A stretch of DNA of 64,000 nucleotides from Nitrobium sp046350935. GTDB lineage: Bacteria; Nitrospirota; Thermodesulfovibrionia; Thermodesulfovibrionales; Dissulfurispiraceae. Below, piece after piece: positions 24,420 through 33,559 of the stretch. Below the pieces are notes generated by a model. The model was not told where the DNA came from. It saw nothing but the letters and a program-made list of their open reading frames with translations, and searched no databases. How positions within the stretch are numbered: the stretch's first letter is position 1; the number at the start of each line of letters is the position of its first letter. Made by a program: the position numbers and the translations under genes. Where the stretch lies: the NCBI GenBank assembly GCA_046350935.1, contig JAXLZK010000008.1, positions 42,971 through 106,970 of the forward strand, given 5' to 3'.

Positions 24420-27400
24420 ATGAAACACACCGACTGTATGCTCTGCGGTTCCGGAGAGACCGAACATCTGGCGACATTCGAAAACGATCCGTATCTTGCC
24501 CGTCTCAGCACCAGGGCCGACAGATCGGTGACGTACGTGATATGCACCCGGTGCGGTTTTGTTTTTACCGATCCCATGCTCGATGCATCCGAGCTTGACG
24601 AAATGTATTCAGAAAAATACCGCCCCTCGATGCCGGATGAAAAGTTCATTCAGGCCAATCTCCTCTTTATGAGCGAGCGCTACAAGTGGATACTCCGTCA
24701 TCTGCCCTCCCGGGAAAATAAAGAGGACGCGCGTTCGTCATCGTTCAGGGAATCGGGAGCCCTGCCGGTTGGAAAGACGATTCTCGACATCGGGTGCGGA
24801 TCGGGCACCCTCCTAAAAATATTCAGGGACAACGGGTGGGCCGCCTTCGGCATCGAGCCGACTGAATCCTATGCGGTGTACGGCAGGGAGAAATTCGGTC
24901 TCGATATCAAGGCCGCTTTTTATACGAAGGATTCTTTTCCCGGCCACAAGTTCGACGTTATTGTATGCCTCCAGGTGCTCGAGCATGTGCATGACCCCGG
25001 AGCTCTCCTGTCCGCAATGAGGGACAACCTCGCTGAGGACGGGCGGCTCATCATCGGCGTCCCCACGCTGTTCAGGCCTCTCAGGCCGGTGCATCCCCAG
25101 ACGCTCGCAGCCCCGCATCTCTATCTGTTCTCGGAAAATACTCTCGGCAGGCTCCTGAACAGCGCGGGATTTCAGACGGAAAACATCGATCATACCTTCA
25201 AGGGCCTGATGACCATTTCCCGGAAAAACACGACCGGCGGACAGGAAAAACAGCGACGCGACGACTATGCCGGGGTGATAAAAGCCTTCAGCGAGTTCAC
25301 CGATGAAACCAGCCTTTACAACAGGAATCTCAGGCTGCTGCGGGCGTTCAACGCCGATATCTGCGGCAGTGTCGAAGCGGCTCCCCTGTATACCGATGAG
25401 CTGGAAATGTCCTTTACGGGAGAGGAAAACGACGGCGGATACTGGAACGTCGTATTCAGGGAGGGCGGCGCCACATCGGCGCTTTACGACAGAAACCCCA
25501 TCGCCCTGACGCAGCGCTTTATTGAAACCTCTCTCACTGCCGAAAAGCTCGAAAAGATCGGCAGCGACGGGATGGTCCTCATGTGGGGGTTCGGTCTGGG
25601 ATACCTCCCCCTCGATGTCCTCAAGAAAATCGGGCGCGGCCACGCCCTGCTTATCTGCGAGCGTGACGTGCGGCTCTTCAAAGCCGCGATGCGCTGCATC
25701 GATCTTGAACCGCTGCTCAAGGATTCCCGCGTCAAAATACTGCTCGGGGAGAACATGCCGTTCGATACGCAGATATCGATGCTCAGCAAGAAATTCATGC
25801 TGTCGGGCCGCATTCTTACGATCCGTGAAACAGCCTCGTATAGGCGCGCCGACGATTTCTACAAGAGCCTTTCCGCCAGGGTGCCGGAGCGCCTTAAGGT
25901 AATCAGGGTAAACAGGAGCACCATTGTAAATCTCGGCATGAAGAATATGGTCAACACGCTCGACAATATGCATGCAGCGATGACCATGCCGGGAGTAAAG
26001 AGCCTGCAGGGACTTTTCAAAGGCATACCCGCCATTATCGTGTCGGCAGGGCCTTCTCTTGAAAAGAATTTTTCGCTGCTCCGTAAGGCAAAGGGCCAGG
26101 CGGTCATTATCGCGGCCGATACCGTCCTGCGCATGCTCGTACCGAACGGAATCATTCCCGACCTCGTCATCTCCGCCGACCCGCAGGAATCCACCTACCG
26201 GAAGTTCAGGGACATCCCCATGGACTTCGATACTTATCTCGTCTGCCATTTTATCAACTACCCCGACATCATCAGGACCTTTGCGGGCAAAAAATTCATA
26301 ATGGGATCGCAGACCATGATCGCACGCTGGCTGTCGGGCTATTATCCCGACAAGGGAAAGATCGATCACCAGGCCCAGTCCGTGGCGCATATGGCCTTCA
26401 ATCTCGCGCAGCTCATGGATGCGGAGCCGGTCATTTTCATCGGTCAGGACCTCTGCTACTACGATGAAAACAAGAAACATGCAGGGAACCTGAGCAAGGG
26501 GTCTCCCTGGGAGGGCAAGGAGAAGAAGGGTTTTATCGACGGCACGGATATCCTCGGCAACGCGGTGAAAACCACCACGCTGTTCCAGAGCTTCAAGGTG
26601 CTGTTCGACGACGCGGTGAAGGCGACAAAAAGACTCTGCATTAATGCAACAGAAGGAGGGCTCGGCGTACAGGGGACGCGCATCATGCCCTTCAGCGCTG
26701 CTCTCCGGATGTACTGTTCCGGGGAGCCGAAAGACATCAACCACCTCATCTCCTCGGCCCACAAAGAGGAAAAGATCCTGCACCGTGATGAATTAATAAC
26801 CAAGCTGGATGCCACGGCCGGGGAGTTGAAAGAAATAATAAACGTTTCGAAAAAAATAGTGAGGGACGTCGACAAGGCCAAGCGCCTGATCGAAGAGGGG
26901 AAAATCGGCTCCAAACGGTACAATGAGCTCTCTGATACACTGAACAGGAATACCGAAAAAATGAGGGCAAAACAGGTTATCCTGTCGCTCCTCCCGGAAT
27001 ATATGTACGAACTGGAGCTGTATATGTCCCAGCAGAACATTATCGACATCGATGCCATCGAGGACAACCACGAACGTTTCAAAAAACAGGTGGAGAGGGC
27101 GGGGATCTACTATTCGAAAATCCTGAAAGTAGCCGAGCCGTTTGAAAAGGGCCTGCGGACCTTTTCAAAGAGAGTCCGCACGCTGAAAGAGCTGGAGGGC
27201 GCGCTGGAGTGCTCCGGAGCGGAATCCGGCATGACCGACGCTGCCGCCGCAGCTCTTTTAAAGGCGGCGAAGGGCTACAAACAATTATACTGCTACGAAA
27301 AAGCGATCGATCTGCTGAAAAGAGTTTTACAGCACGATCCGGAGAGCAGCGAGGCAAGGCTTCACCTGGGAGAAATTTACTATACCGTTCATCATCCGGT

Positions 27401-28022
27401 TGAAGCCTTGGAGCTGCTCACCCCGGTGGCGGAGAAGAAGCCGAAGTATATGAACGTAAAGAAGCTGATTGAACAGTGCAGGGAGAAGGTGCAGTCCTGG
27501 GAGCAGAAGGCGCATGATGCCCGCGTGGAGGTACAGGACCGTGCCGCATACGAACAGCTTCTTTACGAGGGGGAGTTCTATTATAAAACAGGCGACATGG
27601 AGTCGGCCGAGTCCCGCTTCAGAGCGTCGATCGAGGAGAAGCCCGATTTTCTTCCCCCGTATCTGGACCTTGTCCGGCTCTACGAAAGCAGGGGAGAATA
27701 TGATGCCTGCGTTGAAGTGTTTGAGTCCGCGTTGGGCAGGATGGAGGGCGATCCGGTCCTTTACAGCGAACTCGGTTTTTTCTCCGGACGACTCGGCGAG
27801 CTCGACAGGGCCGCGGAGTTTCTGACTGCGGCCTCCGGGGCCGACCCGGAGCTTTTGCTCCCCTCGGGGGATTTCTTTCTCAGCAAAAACTCCTTTGATA
27901 AGGCGATTCCCTTCTACGAACAGGCCCTTCTCAAAAACATCGGGAACGCGAACGGCACCGCCTCGAAGATAAGCTTTTGCTATGCAGAAGTTTTCAGGCA
28001 AAACACTGCGGGGAAAGCGTAA
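24420..28022 (+). CDS. Methyltransferase-Maf(DUF115)-TPR fusion, flagellin glycosylation
   Basis: A 1200-residue protein with four parts. A zinc-ribbon-like knuckle (CMLC and CTRC at residues 6-45) leads into a SAM methyltransferase (about 110-290, ILDIGCGSGTLLKIF, VLEHVHDPG). A Maf N-terminal region (about 320-500) and DUF115 core (about 515-800, IPAIIVSAGPSLEKN, VISADPQES) follow. The C-terminus has TPR helices (about 950-1190). Maf/DUF115 proteins transfer nonulosonic acids to flagellin in other flagellated bacteria, so I infer this is the island's central glycosyltransferase, with the methyltransferase perhaps modifying the sugar. It has its own sigma-28-type promoter. Homologues rarely carry the methyltransferase. 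A truncated paralogue lies at 37910. Confidence 0.9.
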   Translation: MKHTDCMLCGSGETEHLATFENDPYLARLSTRADRSVTYVICTRCGFVFTDPMLDASELDEMYSEKYRPSMPDEKFIQANLLFMSERYKWILRHLPSRENKEDARSSSFRESGALPVGKTILDIGCGSGTLLKIFRDNGWAAFGIEPTESYAVYGREKFGLDIKAAFYTKDSFPGHKFDVIVCLQVLEHVHDPGALLSAMRDNLAEDGRLIIGVPTLFRPLRPVHPQTLAAPHLYLFSENTLGRLLNSAGFQTENIDHTFKGLMTISRKNTTGGQEKQRRDDYAGVIKAFSEFTDETSLYNRNLRLLRAFNADICGSVEAAPLYTDELEMSFTGEENDGGYWNVVFREGGATSALYDRNPIALTQRFIETSLTAEKLEKIGSDGMVLMWGFGLGYLPLDVLKKIGRGHALLICERDVRLFKAAMRCIDLEPLLKDSRVKILLGENMPFDTQISMLSKKFMLSGRILTIRETASYRRADDFYKSLSARVPERLKVIRVNRSTIVNLGMKNMVNTLDNMHAAMTMPGVKSLQGLFKGIPAIIVSAGPSLEKNFSLLRKAKGQAVIIAADTVLRMLVPNGIIPDLVISADPQESTYRKFRDIPMDFDTYLVCHFINYPDIIRTFAGKKFIMGSQTMIARWLSGYYPDKGKIDHQAQSVAHMAFNLAQLMDAEPVIFIGQDLCYYDENKKHAGNLSKGSPWEGKEKKGFIDGTDILGNAVKTTTLFQSFKVLFDDAVKATKRLCINATEGGLGVQGTRIMPFSAALRMYCSGEPKDINHLISSAHKEEKILHRDELITKLDATAGELKEIINVSKKIVRDVDKAKRLIEEGKIGSKRYNELSDTLNRNTEKMRAKQVILSLLPEYMYELELYMSQQNIIDIDAIEDNHERFKKQVERAGIYYSKILKVAEPFEKGLRTFSKRVRTLKELEGALECSGAESGMTDAAAAALLKAAKGYKQLYCYEKAIDLLKRVLQHDPESSEARLHLGEIYYTVHHPVEALELLTPVAEKKPKYMNVKKLIEQCREKVQSWEQKAHDARVEVQDRAAYEQLLYEGEFYYKTGDMESAESRFRASIEEKPDFLPPYLDLVRLYESRGEYDACVEVFESALGRMEGDPVLYSELGFFSGRLGELDRAAEFLTAASGADPELLLPSGDFFLSKNSFDKAIPFYEQALLKNIGNANGTASKISFCYAEVFRQNTAGKA

Positions 28023-28049
28023 CCTGCCCCTTTACCGGTAAACACACTT

Positions 28050-29204
28050 ATGAAAATCGCGGTCGTCTGGCGAACAAAGACAACTGATCGATTCATCCGG
28101 TCCGTCATAAAAGCCCTCCAGCGTCTCGGGCTCACGGTGGTCGGACTCGCCAATCCGTCACTCGGTACCCTTGTGAAGGCCTCACCCGATTTTTGCCTTA
28201 CCACGTCACCCGATCTTAAAAACCTCTTCCATGCGAAGGAGGAATTCCTGCTTGAAAAGGCCGGGATTCCGTACGCTACTCTCTGGTTTCAGACGCCTCT
28301 CCGGAATCTGCCTGTCCTGCAGACCCTCACATCGTCACTGCACCGGGGAATGTTCATCCCCGACAGCACCGATGTGCGGAAGCTCGCGGCGCTCGGTATC
28401 CGCAACGCCTACTTCCTGCCCATTTCGTGGTGGGTTGATCCCGCGCGGTACAAGCCCATGCCTCCCGTCGAAAAATATGCGCACCCCCTTGCCTGGGACT
28501 GTACCTTTATGCCCCTTAAAAATTTTCTTGTCCGTATAGAGAAGGTGTATGCGGAAAGTCCGCTGAGCTCCCTCATCAGGCAGGCCGCCGAGACTTTCCT
28601 GAAACGGAGAGGGGAGTACATCGATATCTTCGACTTCCTGCAGGGAGCCTGCGATTTCTCCCCGTGGTCCGAAGAATTCATGCGCCTGTACGACGAGCTC
28701 TTCATCCTCCAAAAATCGGTAGAACGAGAACACGTCCTGTCGCTTGTGCAAAGGGCGGGGCTTGAGCTCCATATTTACGGCGGCTTTTGTTTTGACCACA
28801 ACAGGGTGAACTACAACCATACTATTGTCCCCCCTCCGGGCGTCACCATTCACGATTACATCGACACGTTCACGGAGCTCCCGAAGCTGTATGCCTCCAG
28901 CACGATACTGCTGTCGCGCATGATGTACCCCAGCGGCGTGCATGACCGCCTCTTCTGCGCCGCGGCGACCAAAGGGTTTGTCCTGTCGGAGTGGAAGGAC
29001 GATGCGGCCCGCGCCTTCGAGCCGGGCAAGGAGATCATCATGTACCGGGACACCGGGGAGCTGCCGGACCTTATCCGGTATTATCTGGCACACGACGGGG
29101 AGCGGAGGAAAATAGCGGAAGCCGCCCACCGCCGCTTCCTCGCGGAGCATACCCCCCTCCACCGCGCCAGGGAATTCATGAATACGGTAAAGGACTTAGT
29201 ATGA
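28050..29204 (+). CDS. CgeB-type glycosyltransferase (copy B1)
   Basis: The 384-residue protein belongs to the same CgeB/DUF3880-GT1-like group as the genes at 22717 and 39355 but forms a subfamily with the gene at 31603. Landmarks are WFQTPLRNLP, SLHRGMFIPDSTD, and FLPISWWVDPARYKPMP. Its last 386 bases (28794-29179) are identical to the 31603 gene, although the first two-thirds of the proteins differ. It lies 27 bp after the Maf fusion and its stop overlaps an ATG of the radical SAM gene. No strong ribosome-binding site was seen. It is a probable glycosyltransferase; donor and acceptor are unknown. Confidence 0.82.
   Translation: MKIAVVWRTKTTDRFIRSVIKALQRLGLTVVGLANPSLGTLVKASPDFCLTTSPDLKNLFHAKEEFLLEKAGIPYATLWFQTPLRNLPVLQTLTSSLHRGMFIPDSTDVRKLAALGIRNAYFLPISWWVDPARYKPMPPVEKYAHPLAWDCTFMPLKNFLVRIEKVYAESPLSSLIRQAAETFLKRRGEYIDIFDFLQGACDFSPWSEEFMRLYDELFILQKSVEREHVLSLVQRAGLELHIYGGFCFDHNRVNYNHTIVPPPGVTIHDYIDTFTELPKLYASSTILLSRMMYPSGVHDRLFCAAATKGFVLSEWKDDAARAFEPGKEIIMYRDTGELPDLIRYYLAHDGERRKIAEAAHRRFLAEHTPLHRAREFMNTVKDLV
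28794..29179 (+). repeat. 386-bp exact direct repeat, copy 1
   Basis: Every base matches 32344-32729 at an offset of 3550 bp. It covers the C-terminal third of the CgeB-type gene, ending at the shared GGAATTCAT. Flanks diverge at once on both sides. Perfect identity beside diverged N-termini points to recent gene conversion or duplication. Confidence 0.98.
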
Positions 29205-29227
29205 ATCCGACGGAGAAGGAGGGGGCA

Positions 29228-30274
29228 ATGAGCGCTAAGGAGTCCTGTACACGCCCGGCTTATGCAGTAAAAGACTGCTGCTCTCCCTATAAATTGCTGC
29301 ATCACGGAGAGCTGATACAGGCGGTAAAGCGGGGAGAAGCCGCGCCTCCCGCGCAGGTGACCTTCGGAATCACCAATATCTGCAACCATCGCTGTCCTTA
29401 CTGCTACCCGAAAGGGAGGTATGCCGAGAGGGACAGGGCACAGATGGACACGAGCCGGACGCTTGCGCTGCTGGACGAAATTTCGGACATGGGGGTCAAG
29501 GTCATCCAGATTACGGGAGCCGGAGAGCCGAGCATCCATCCCGGATTCAGGGAGATCGTGAAAAAGGCGGACCGCACCGGCCTCCGGAGCGGCTTCGTCA
29601 TGAACGGATCGGGTCTTTCCCTGTCGGACGTGGACCTTTTCGGATGCGCCGACTGGATCCGCTTCAGCGTGGATGCGGCAACCGGCGCCACCTATGAGCG
29701 CATCCACGGCGCGGACAGCTTTCATAAAGTTCTCTCCCTTATCGAATCACTCGCAACGCGGTGGCCGAACGCGCTGATCGGCATGTCCTTCGTCGTCACC
29801 CCGGACAACTATCACGAAATCTTCGATGCCGCCTGTCTTGCGCGCTCTTCCGGCTGCAAGCTGATCCGCTATATTCCGGTCCATACCGCCGGGGGCATAC
29901 ACATTTTCGAGGGGATATGGGACAGGTGCCGGGAGCTTGTCGAGCAGGCATCGACCCTCGATACTCCGGCTTTTCACGTGTCGGCCCAGATGGATCGCTT
30001 TTTCTTCCGCAGGAACACCGAAAAAAACTTCAGCCGCTGTTACTACCAGCATTTCAGCACCTACATTGGAGCCGACGGGAGCCTGTATCCCTGCTGTCTC
30101 CTTCAGGGGGCGCGCCCCCTGGGCTCCCTACACGACAGGAGCCTTCGCGACCTATGGCACGGACGGACCCCGATAGGGATCGACGAGTGCACGGCCGTCT
30201 GCTCGTTCACCAGGCAGAACGAGCTCATGGAGTATCTGATGCAGGAAAAGCCGCTCCATGTGGAGTATGTTTGA
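29228..30274 (+). CDS. Radical SAM/SPASM protein (second)
   Basis: The 348-residue protein has CNHRCPYC (CxxxCxxC), then TGAGEPSIHPGF as the GGE-type motif, and a C-terminal cluster region with CYYQHF, LYPCCLLQG and ECTAVC. It is likely to carry a SPASM-type auxiliary cluster. Start ATG 29228 follows AAGGAGG; an earlier ATG at 29201 overlaps the upstream stop and is possible. It is followed immediately by a B12-dependent-type radical SAM gene. Nothing here identifies its substrate; in the island it might build an unusual sugar or modify flagellin. Confidence 0.88.
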   Translation: MSAKESCTRPAYAVKDCCSPYKLLHHGELIQAVKRGEAAPPAQVTFGITNICNHRCPYCYPKGRYAERDRAQMDTSRTLALLDEISDMGVKVIQITGAGEPSIHPGFREIVKKADRTGLRSGFVMNGSGLSLSDVDLFGCADWIRFSVDAATGATYERIHGADSFHKVLSLIESLATRWPNALIGMSFVVTPDNYHEIFDAACLARSSGCKLIRYIPVHTAGGIHIFEGIWDRCRELVEQASTLDTPAFHVSAQMDRFFFRRNTEKNFSRCYYQHFSTYIGADGSLYPCCLLQGARPLGSLHDRSLRDLWHGRTPIGIDECTAVCSFTRQNELMEYLMQEKPLHVEYV

Positions 30275-31606
30275 ATGAAAAAGGTACTGCTCGTCCAGTT
30301 GCCGACACCGCAGCTTTTCAGTGACACCGATTACTTTCCCCTCGGTCTTCTTTTCCTCCACTCTTTTCTCGAGCGCAACGGAGTTCCCGTTTCCCTGCTC
30401 GATTTGACGGGCTGCAGCGTCGATGGGGTCGATGGGGATGATTTTGACATTCCTCAGGCAGACGTATACGGCATCACCTGCTCGGTGGTGCACGACGGTC
30501 TCCTGCGGAAGCTGGCGGAACACATCAGGCGGCGGCATCCCGATTCGCTGATCATTGCGGGAGGGGCGCACGCAATGACTCTCCCCTCCCATGTTTTGCA
30601 TACCACCGCAGTCGACGCCGTGTGCACGGGCGACGGAGAATACCCTCTCCTCGGGATTGCACGGGGCGAGCGCCTCCGTGACATACCCGGGATCCTCCCG
30701 AAAGGCGGGGATGCGGCCGGCGCCCAACCGTCGCTCGTGGAGGAGATAGACGCCCTGCCCTTTCCCGCGTATCACATCCTGGACACCGGCAAATATGGAT
30801 GCGTCGTATCGTACGATGACGTCACGGTGAGAGGAGGCACCCTCATCACGAGCAGAGGCTGCCCCTTCACCTGCTCCTTCTGTGCGTCTCCCGCCATCAC
30901 CCGGCGAAAATTCAGGCTGCACGGCGTAGAGTACGTCCGGGAGACAGCGCGCAGCGTCATTGAGGAGGGCGGATACGAGGGTCTGCTGTTCGTAGACGAT
31001 ATCCTGACCATTAACAAGGAGCGCCTTGCCGGCATCTGCACGGAGCTGAAAAAACTTCACGTGCCCTGGAGCGCCCTCGCCCGGGTCGATTGCATCGACG
31101 AGGAGATGCTGCGCATGATGAGAAGCGCCGGATGCGTCCAGCTCAGCGTCGGGATCGAGAGTGCTTCGGCTGAAATTCTGCGAAAAATGCGGAAGAGGAT
31201 AACTCCCGACCAGCAGGCCGCTGCACTGCTCGCAGCCCATAGGGCGGGGCTTCCCGTGAAAGCCTGCTTTATTGTGGGCTTCCCCGGTGAAACGGAGACC
31301 ACCATCCGGCAGACGAAAGAATTCGTGAAACGCTATGTAGTAGGCCTCGGCTTTTACGGGACATTCAACACCTTTGTGCCGCTCCCGGGAAGCGATGTGT
31401 TCAGGAACCCCGGACAGTACGGAATCGAGATCGAGCAGGATACGCCGTTCGACGATTATTTCATCGTCGGCGCTTCCGGAATCGGCGGCTATTATCAGCG
31501 CACAAACGGGGAGACGGTGAAAAGATGGACGGCGGAGCTGCAGGAACTGGCGGGCCCACGGCTCACTTTCAACAAGATGCAGGGCCGCGCAGCCGGGGCA
31601 CAATGA
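30275..31606 (+). CDS. B12-binding-domain radical SAM protein
   Basis: The 443-residue protein has an N-terminal cobalamin-binding-like Rossmann region (about 1-130, with LFLHSFLERNGVPVSLLDL, YGITCSVVHDGLL, IIAGGAHAMTLP) and a radical SAM core whose cluster motif is RGCPFTCSFCASP (CxxxCxxC, about 192). Such class B enzymes often methylate unreactive carbons or form C-C bonds. The start follows the upstream stop directly, and the stop overlaps the next gene (ATGA). It is flanked on both sides by CgeB-type genes sharing the exact repeat, so recombination between these repeats would delete this gene and the preceding one. Confidence 0.87.
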   Translation: MKKVLLVQLPTPQLFSDTDYFPLGLLFLHSFLERNGVPVSLLDLTGCSVDGVDGDDFDIPQADVYGITCSVVHDGLLRKLAEHIRRRHPDSLIIAGGAHAMTLPSHVLHTTAVDAVCTGDGEYPLLGIARGERLRDIPGILPKGGDAAGAQPSLVEEIDALPFPAYHILDTGKYGCVVSYDDVTVRGGTLITSRGCPFTCSFCASPAITRRKFRLHGVEYVRETARSVIEEGGYEGLLFVDDILTINKERLAGICTELKKLHVPWSALARVDCIDEEMLRMMRSAGCVQLSVGIESASAEILRKMRKRITPDQQAAALLAAHRAGLPVKACFIVGFPGETETTIRQTKEFVKRYVVGLGFYGTFNTFVPLPGSDVFRNPGQYGIEIEQDTPFDDYFIVGASGIGGYYQRTNGETVKRWTAELQELAGPRLTFNKMQGRAAGAQ

Positions 31607-32754
31607 AAATACTCTACTATACGATCGCTAAAGTCAGCGCAAAGTTCTTTACGCCCTTTATCGAAGCCCTCTCGAACGACGGACACACTGTTGTGATAGC
31701 CAGGAACCCGTCAGCGGCGGCGCTCAGAGAGCACGCGCCCGACCTTATCGTTACCACCTCCTCTGATGTCCGGCATGCCGATCTGGCGAACAGGCCGTGG
31801 CTGCTCGATGAAACCGGCATCCCCTATATGACTGTCTGGTTTCAGACGCCGCTGCGCAGCCTGCCCCTCCTCAGGGGGATGTCGTCCCTGCACCGGGGCA
31901 TGCTGCTCCCCGACAGTACGGATACCGCTACGTTGCGAAGCCTGGGATTCGACCGCTCATTCTATTTCCCCATCTCCTGGTGGGTGGACACCGCCTGTTT
32001 CCGCCCACTTCCCCCTGAAGCCCGGCTGCAGCACGAGGTCGCCTGGGACTGCACGTTTCAGCCTCTCTCCCTCGTGCTGCACAAGATCGAGGAGCAGTAC
32101 CGCGGCTCCGGTTTGTCGGCGGTGTTTCAGCAGGCGAAAAGAGAACTGGAGGAAAACCTCGGACGCTACCTTTGCCCCTTTGAGATGCTGCGCCGCATAC
32201 CGGAGCTCGATATATGGTCCCGTGACTTTCAGGAGCTCTACAACACTATCTTCACCCTGCAGAAGGCGATCGACCGCCATTACGTCATCCGGACCCTGCG
32301 CACCCGTGCTATTCGGCTCACTATCTATGGAGGGTTCTCGATCGACCACAACAGGGTGAACTACAACCATACTATTGTCCCCCCTCCGGGCGTCACCATT
32401 CACGATTACATCGACACGTTCACGGAGCTCCCGAAGCTGTATGCCTCCAGCACGATACTGCTGTCGCGCATGATGTACCCCAGCGGCGTGCATGACCGCC
32501 TCTTCTGCGCCGCGGCGACCAAAGGGTTTGTCCTGTCGGAGTGGAAGGACGATGCGGCCCGCGCCTTCGAGCCGGGCAAGGAGATCATCATGTACCGGGA
32601 CACCGGGGAGCTGCCGGACCTTATCCGGTATTATCTGGCACACGACGGGGAGCGGAGGAAAATAGCGGAAGCCGCCCACCGCCGCTTCCTCGCGGAGCAT
32701 ACCCCCCTCCACCGCGCCAGGGAATTCATCGCCATTGCGCAGGGCCTTTTATGA
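31603..32754 (+). CDS. CgeB-type glycosyltransferase (copy B2)
   Basis: A 383-residue paralogue of the gene at 28050, with WFQTPLRSLP, SLHRGMLLPDSTD and FPISWWVDTACFRPLP in the N-terminal part. The N-terminal two-thirds is clearly diverged from copy B1, while the region coded by 32344-32729 is identical. Its ATG overlaps the radical SAM stop, and its own stop overlaps the next gene's ATG, so translation is probably coupled. It is a likely glycosyltransferase. One possibility is that the N-terminal part binds the acceptor and has diverged for another target, while the C-terminal donor part has been homogenised; that is inference. Confidence 0.82.
   Translation: MKILYYTIAKVSAKFFTPFIEALSNDGHTVVIARNPSAAALREHAPDLIVTTSSDVRHADLANRPWLLDETGIPYMTVWFQTPLRSLPLLRGMSSLHRGMLLPDSTDTATLRSLGFDRSFYFPISWWVDTACFRPLPPEARLQHEVAWDCTFQPLSLVLHKIEEQYRGSGLSAVFQQAKRELEENLGRYLCPFEMLRRIPELDIWSRDFQELYNTIFTLQKAIDRHYVIRTLRTRAIRLTIYGGFSIDHNRVNYNHTIVPPPGVTIHDYIDTFTELPKLYASSTILLSRMMYPSGVHDRLFCAAATKGFVLSEWKDDAARAFEPGKEIIMYRDTGELPDLIRYYLAHDGERRKIAEAAHRRFLAEHTPLHRAREFIAIAQGLL
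32344..32729 (+). repeat. 386-bp exact direct repeat, copy 2
   Basis: It matches 28794-29179 at every base, in the same orientation and reading frame. The two copies lie 3550 bp apart and enclose two radical SAM genes. Confidence 0.98.
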
Positions 32755-33559
32755 ACAGGCCCCTTACCGACAAGGCCTACTGGGACGACATCTTTCTGCA
32801 CGGCAGAAGGAAGCTCACCTATCCGGATCTCGACCGGAACCGCTTCCATATCGCGCTGGCCCGTCTCTTTTCCCGCTGCATTCCTGAACATTCGCGCGTG
32901 CTCGAAGTCGGGTGCGGCGGCTCCCTCTGGCTGCCTTTCATCATGAAGGAGCTTCGGTGCAGCGTTGCGGGAATCGATTATTCAGAGGAAGGCATCAGAA
33001 AAGCCGAAAAACATTTGCGCCCCCATGGAAACGACTATACGCTGCACCTTATGGATCTGCAGGACGCCGCCCCTGCGCTCACCCGCCGCTTCGACGTGGT
33101 CTACTCTATCGGGGTTATCGAGCACTTCGAGGATCCGGCGGGCATCGTCGCCGAATGCAAAAAGTTTCTGAAGCCGGGCGGCTCGCTCATCACCATCATC
33201 CCCAACACGGCGGGGCTGCTGTTTTTCCTGCAGCGTCTGGCGGACCGCGCTATTTACGAAAAACACGCGACAATAGGGCTGCGGATCTTATCGGCTGCCA
33301 CCGCAGCAACGGATTTGAAATACTCGAAGCCGCTCCTATCCGGTTCCTCGATTTCAGCATGGTGAATCTGCACTGCCTCTCCGACGCCTGGTACGTGAGG
33401 CTTACCTCCCTTTCACGCATTATCAATCATCCTTTTTTGCAGAGGGAAAAGGCCGGTGATTTCCGCATCCCCTGCGCAGCGCTGTCCGCTTCTCTTTTTG
33501 TCGTGGGACGGAGTGAGGAGCCCCTGCTCCGGGAGGGAGAGAATGACGGATCGGCTTAG
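32751..33559 (+). pseudogene. Class I SAM methyltransferase interrupted by one frameshift
   Basis: The first frame, from ATG 32751 (overlapping the upstream stop), gives a normal methyltransferase: VLEVGCGGSLWLPF, VAGIDYSEEGI, VYSIGVIEHFEDP, LKPGGSLITIIPN. Near 33284 the frame goes wrong and stops at 33365. The +2 frame carries the missing C-terminus (IGCHRSNGFEILEAAPIRFL, then a tail to 33559). One base missing from the G run at about 33283-33284 (CGGAT where CGGGAT would fit) explains both pieces; with it restored the gene is 269 codons. This may be a true mutation or a sequencing error. The tail overlaps the formyltransferase start, as in an intact operon. Confidence 0.7.

Noticed and set aside
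24813..26783. 656-residue minus-strand open frame
   Set aside because: Antisense to the Maf fusion, whose motifs are intact.
28856..29053. Identical 65-residue minus-strand frames at 28856 and 32406
   Set aside because: They are only the antisense of the 386-bp repeat.
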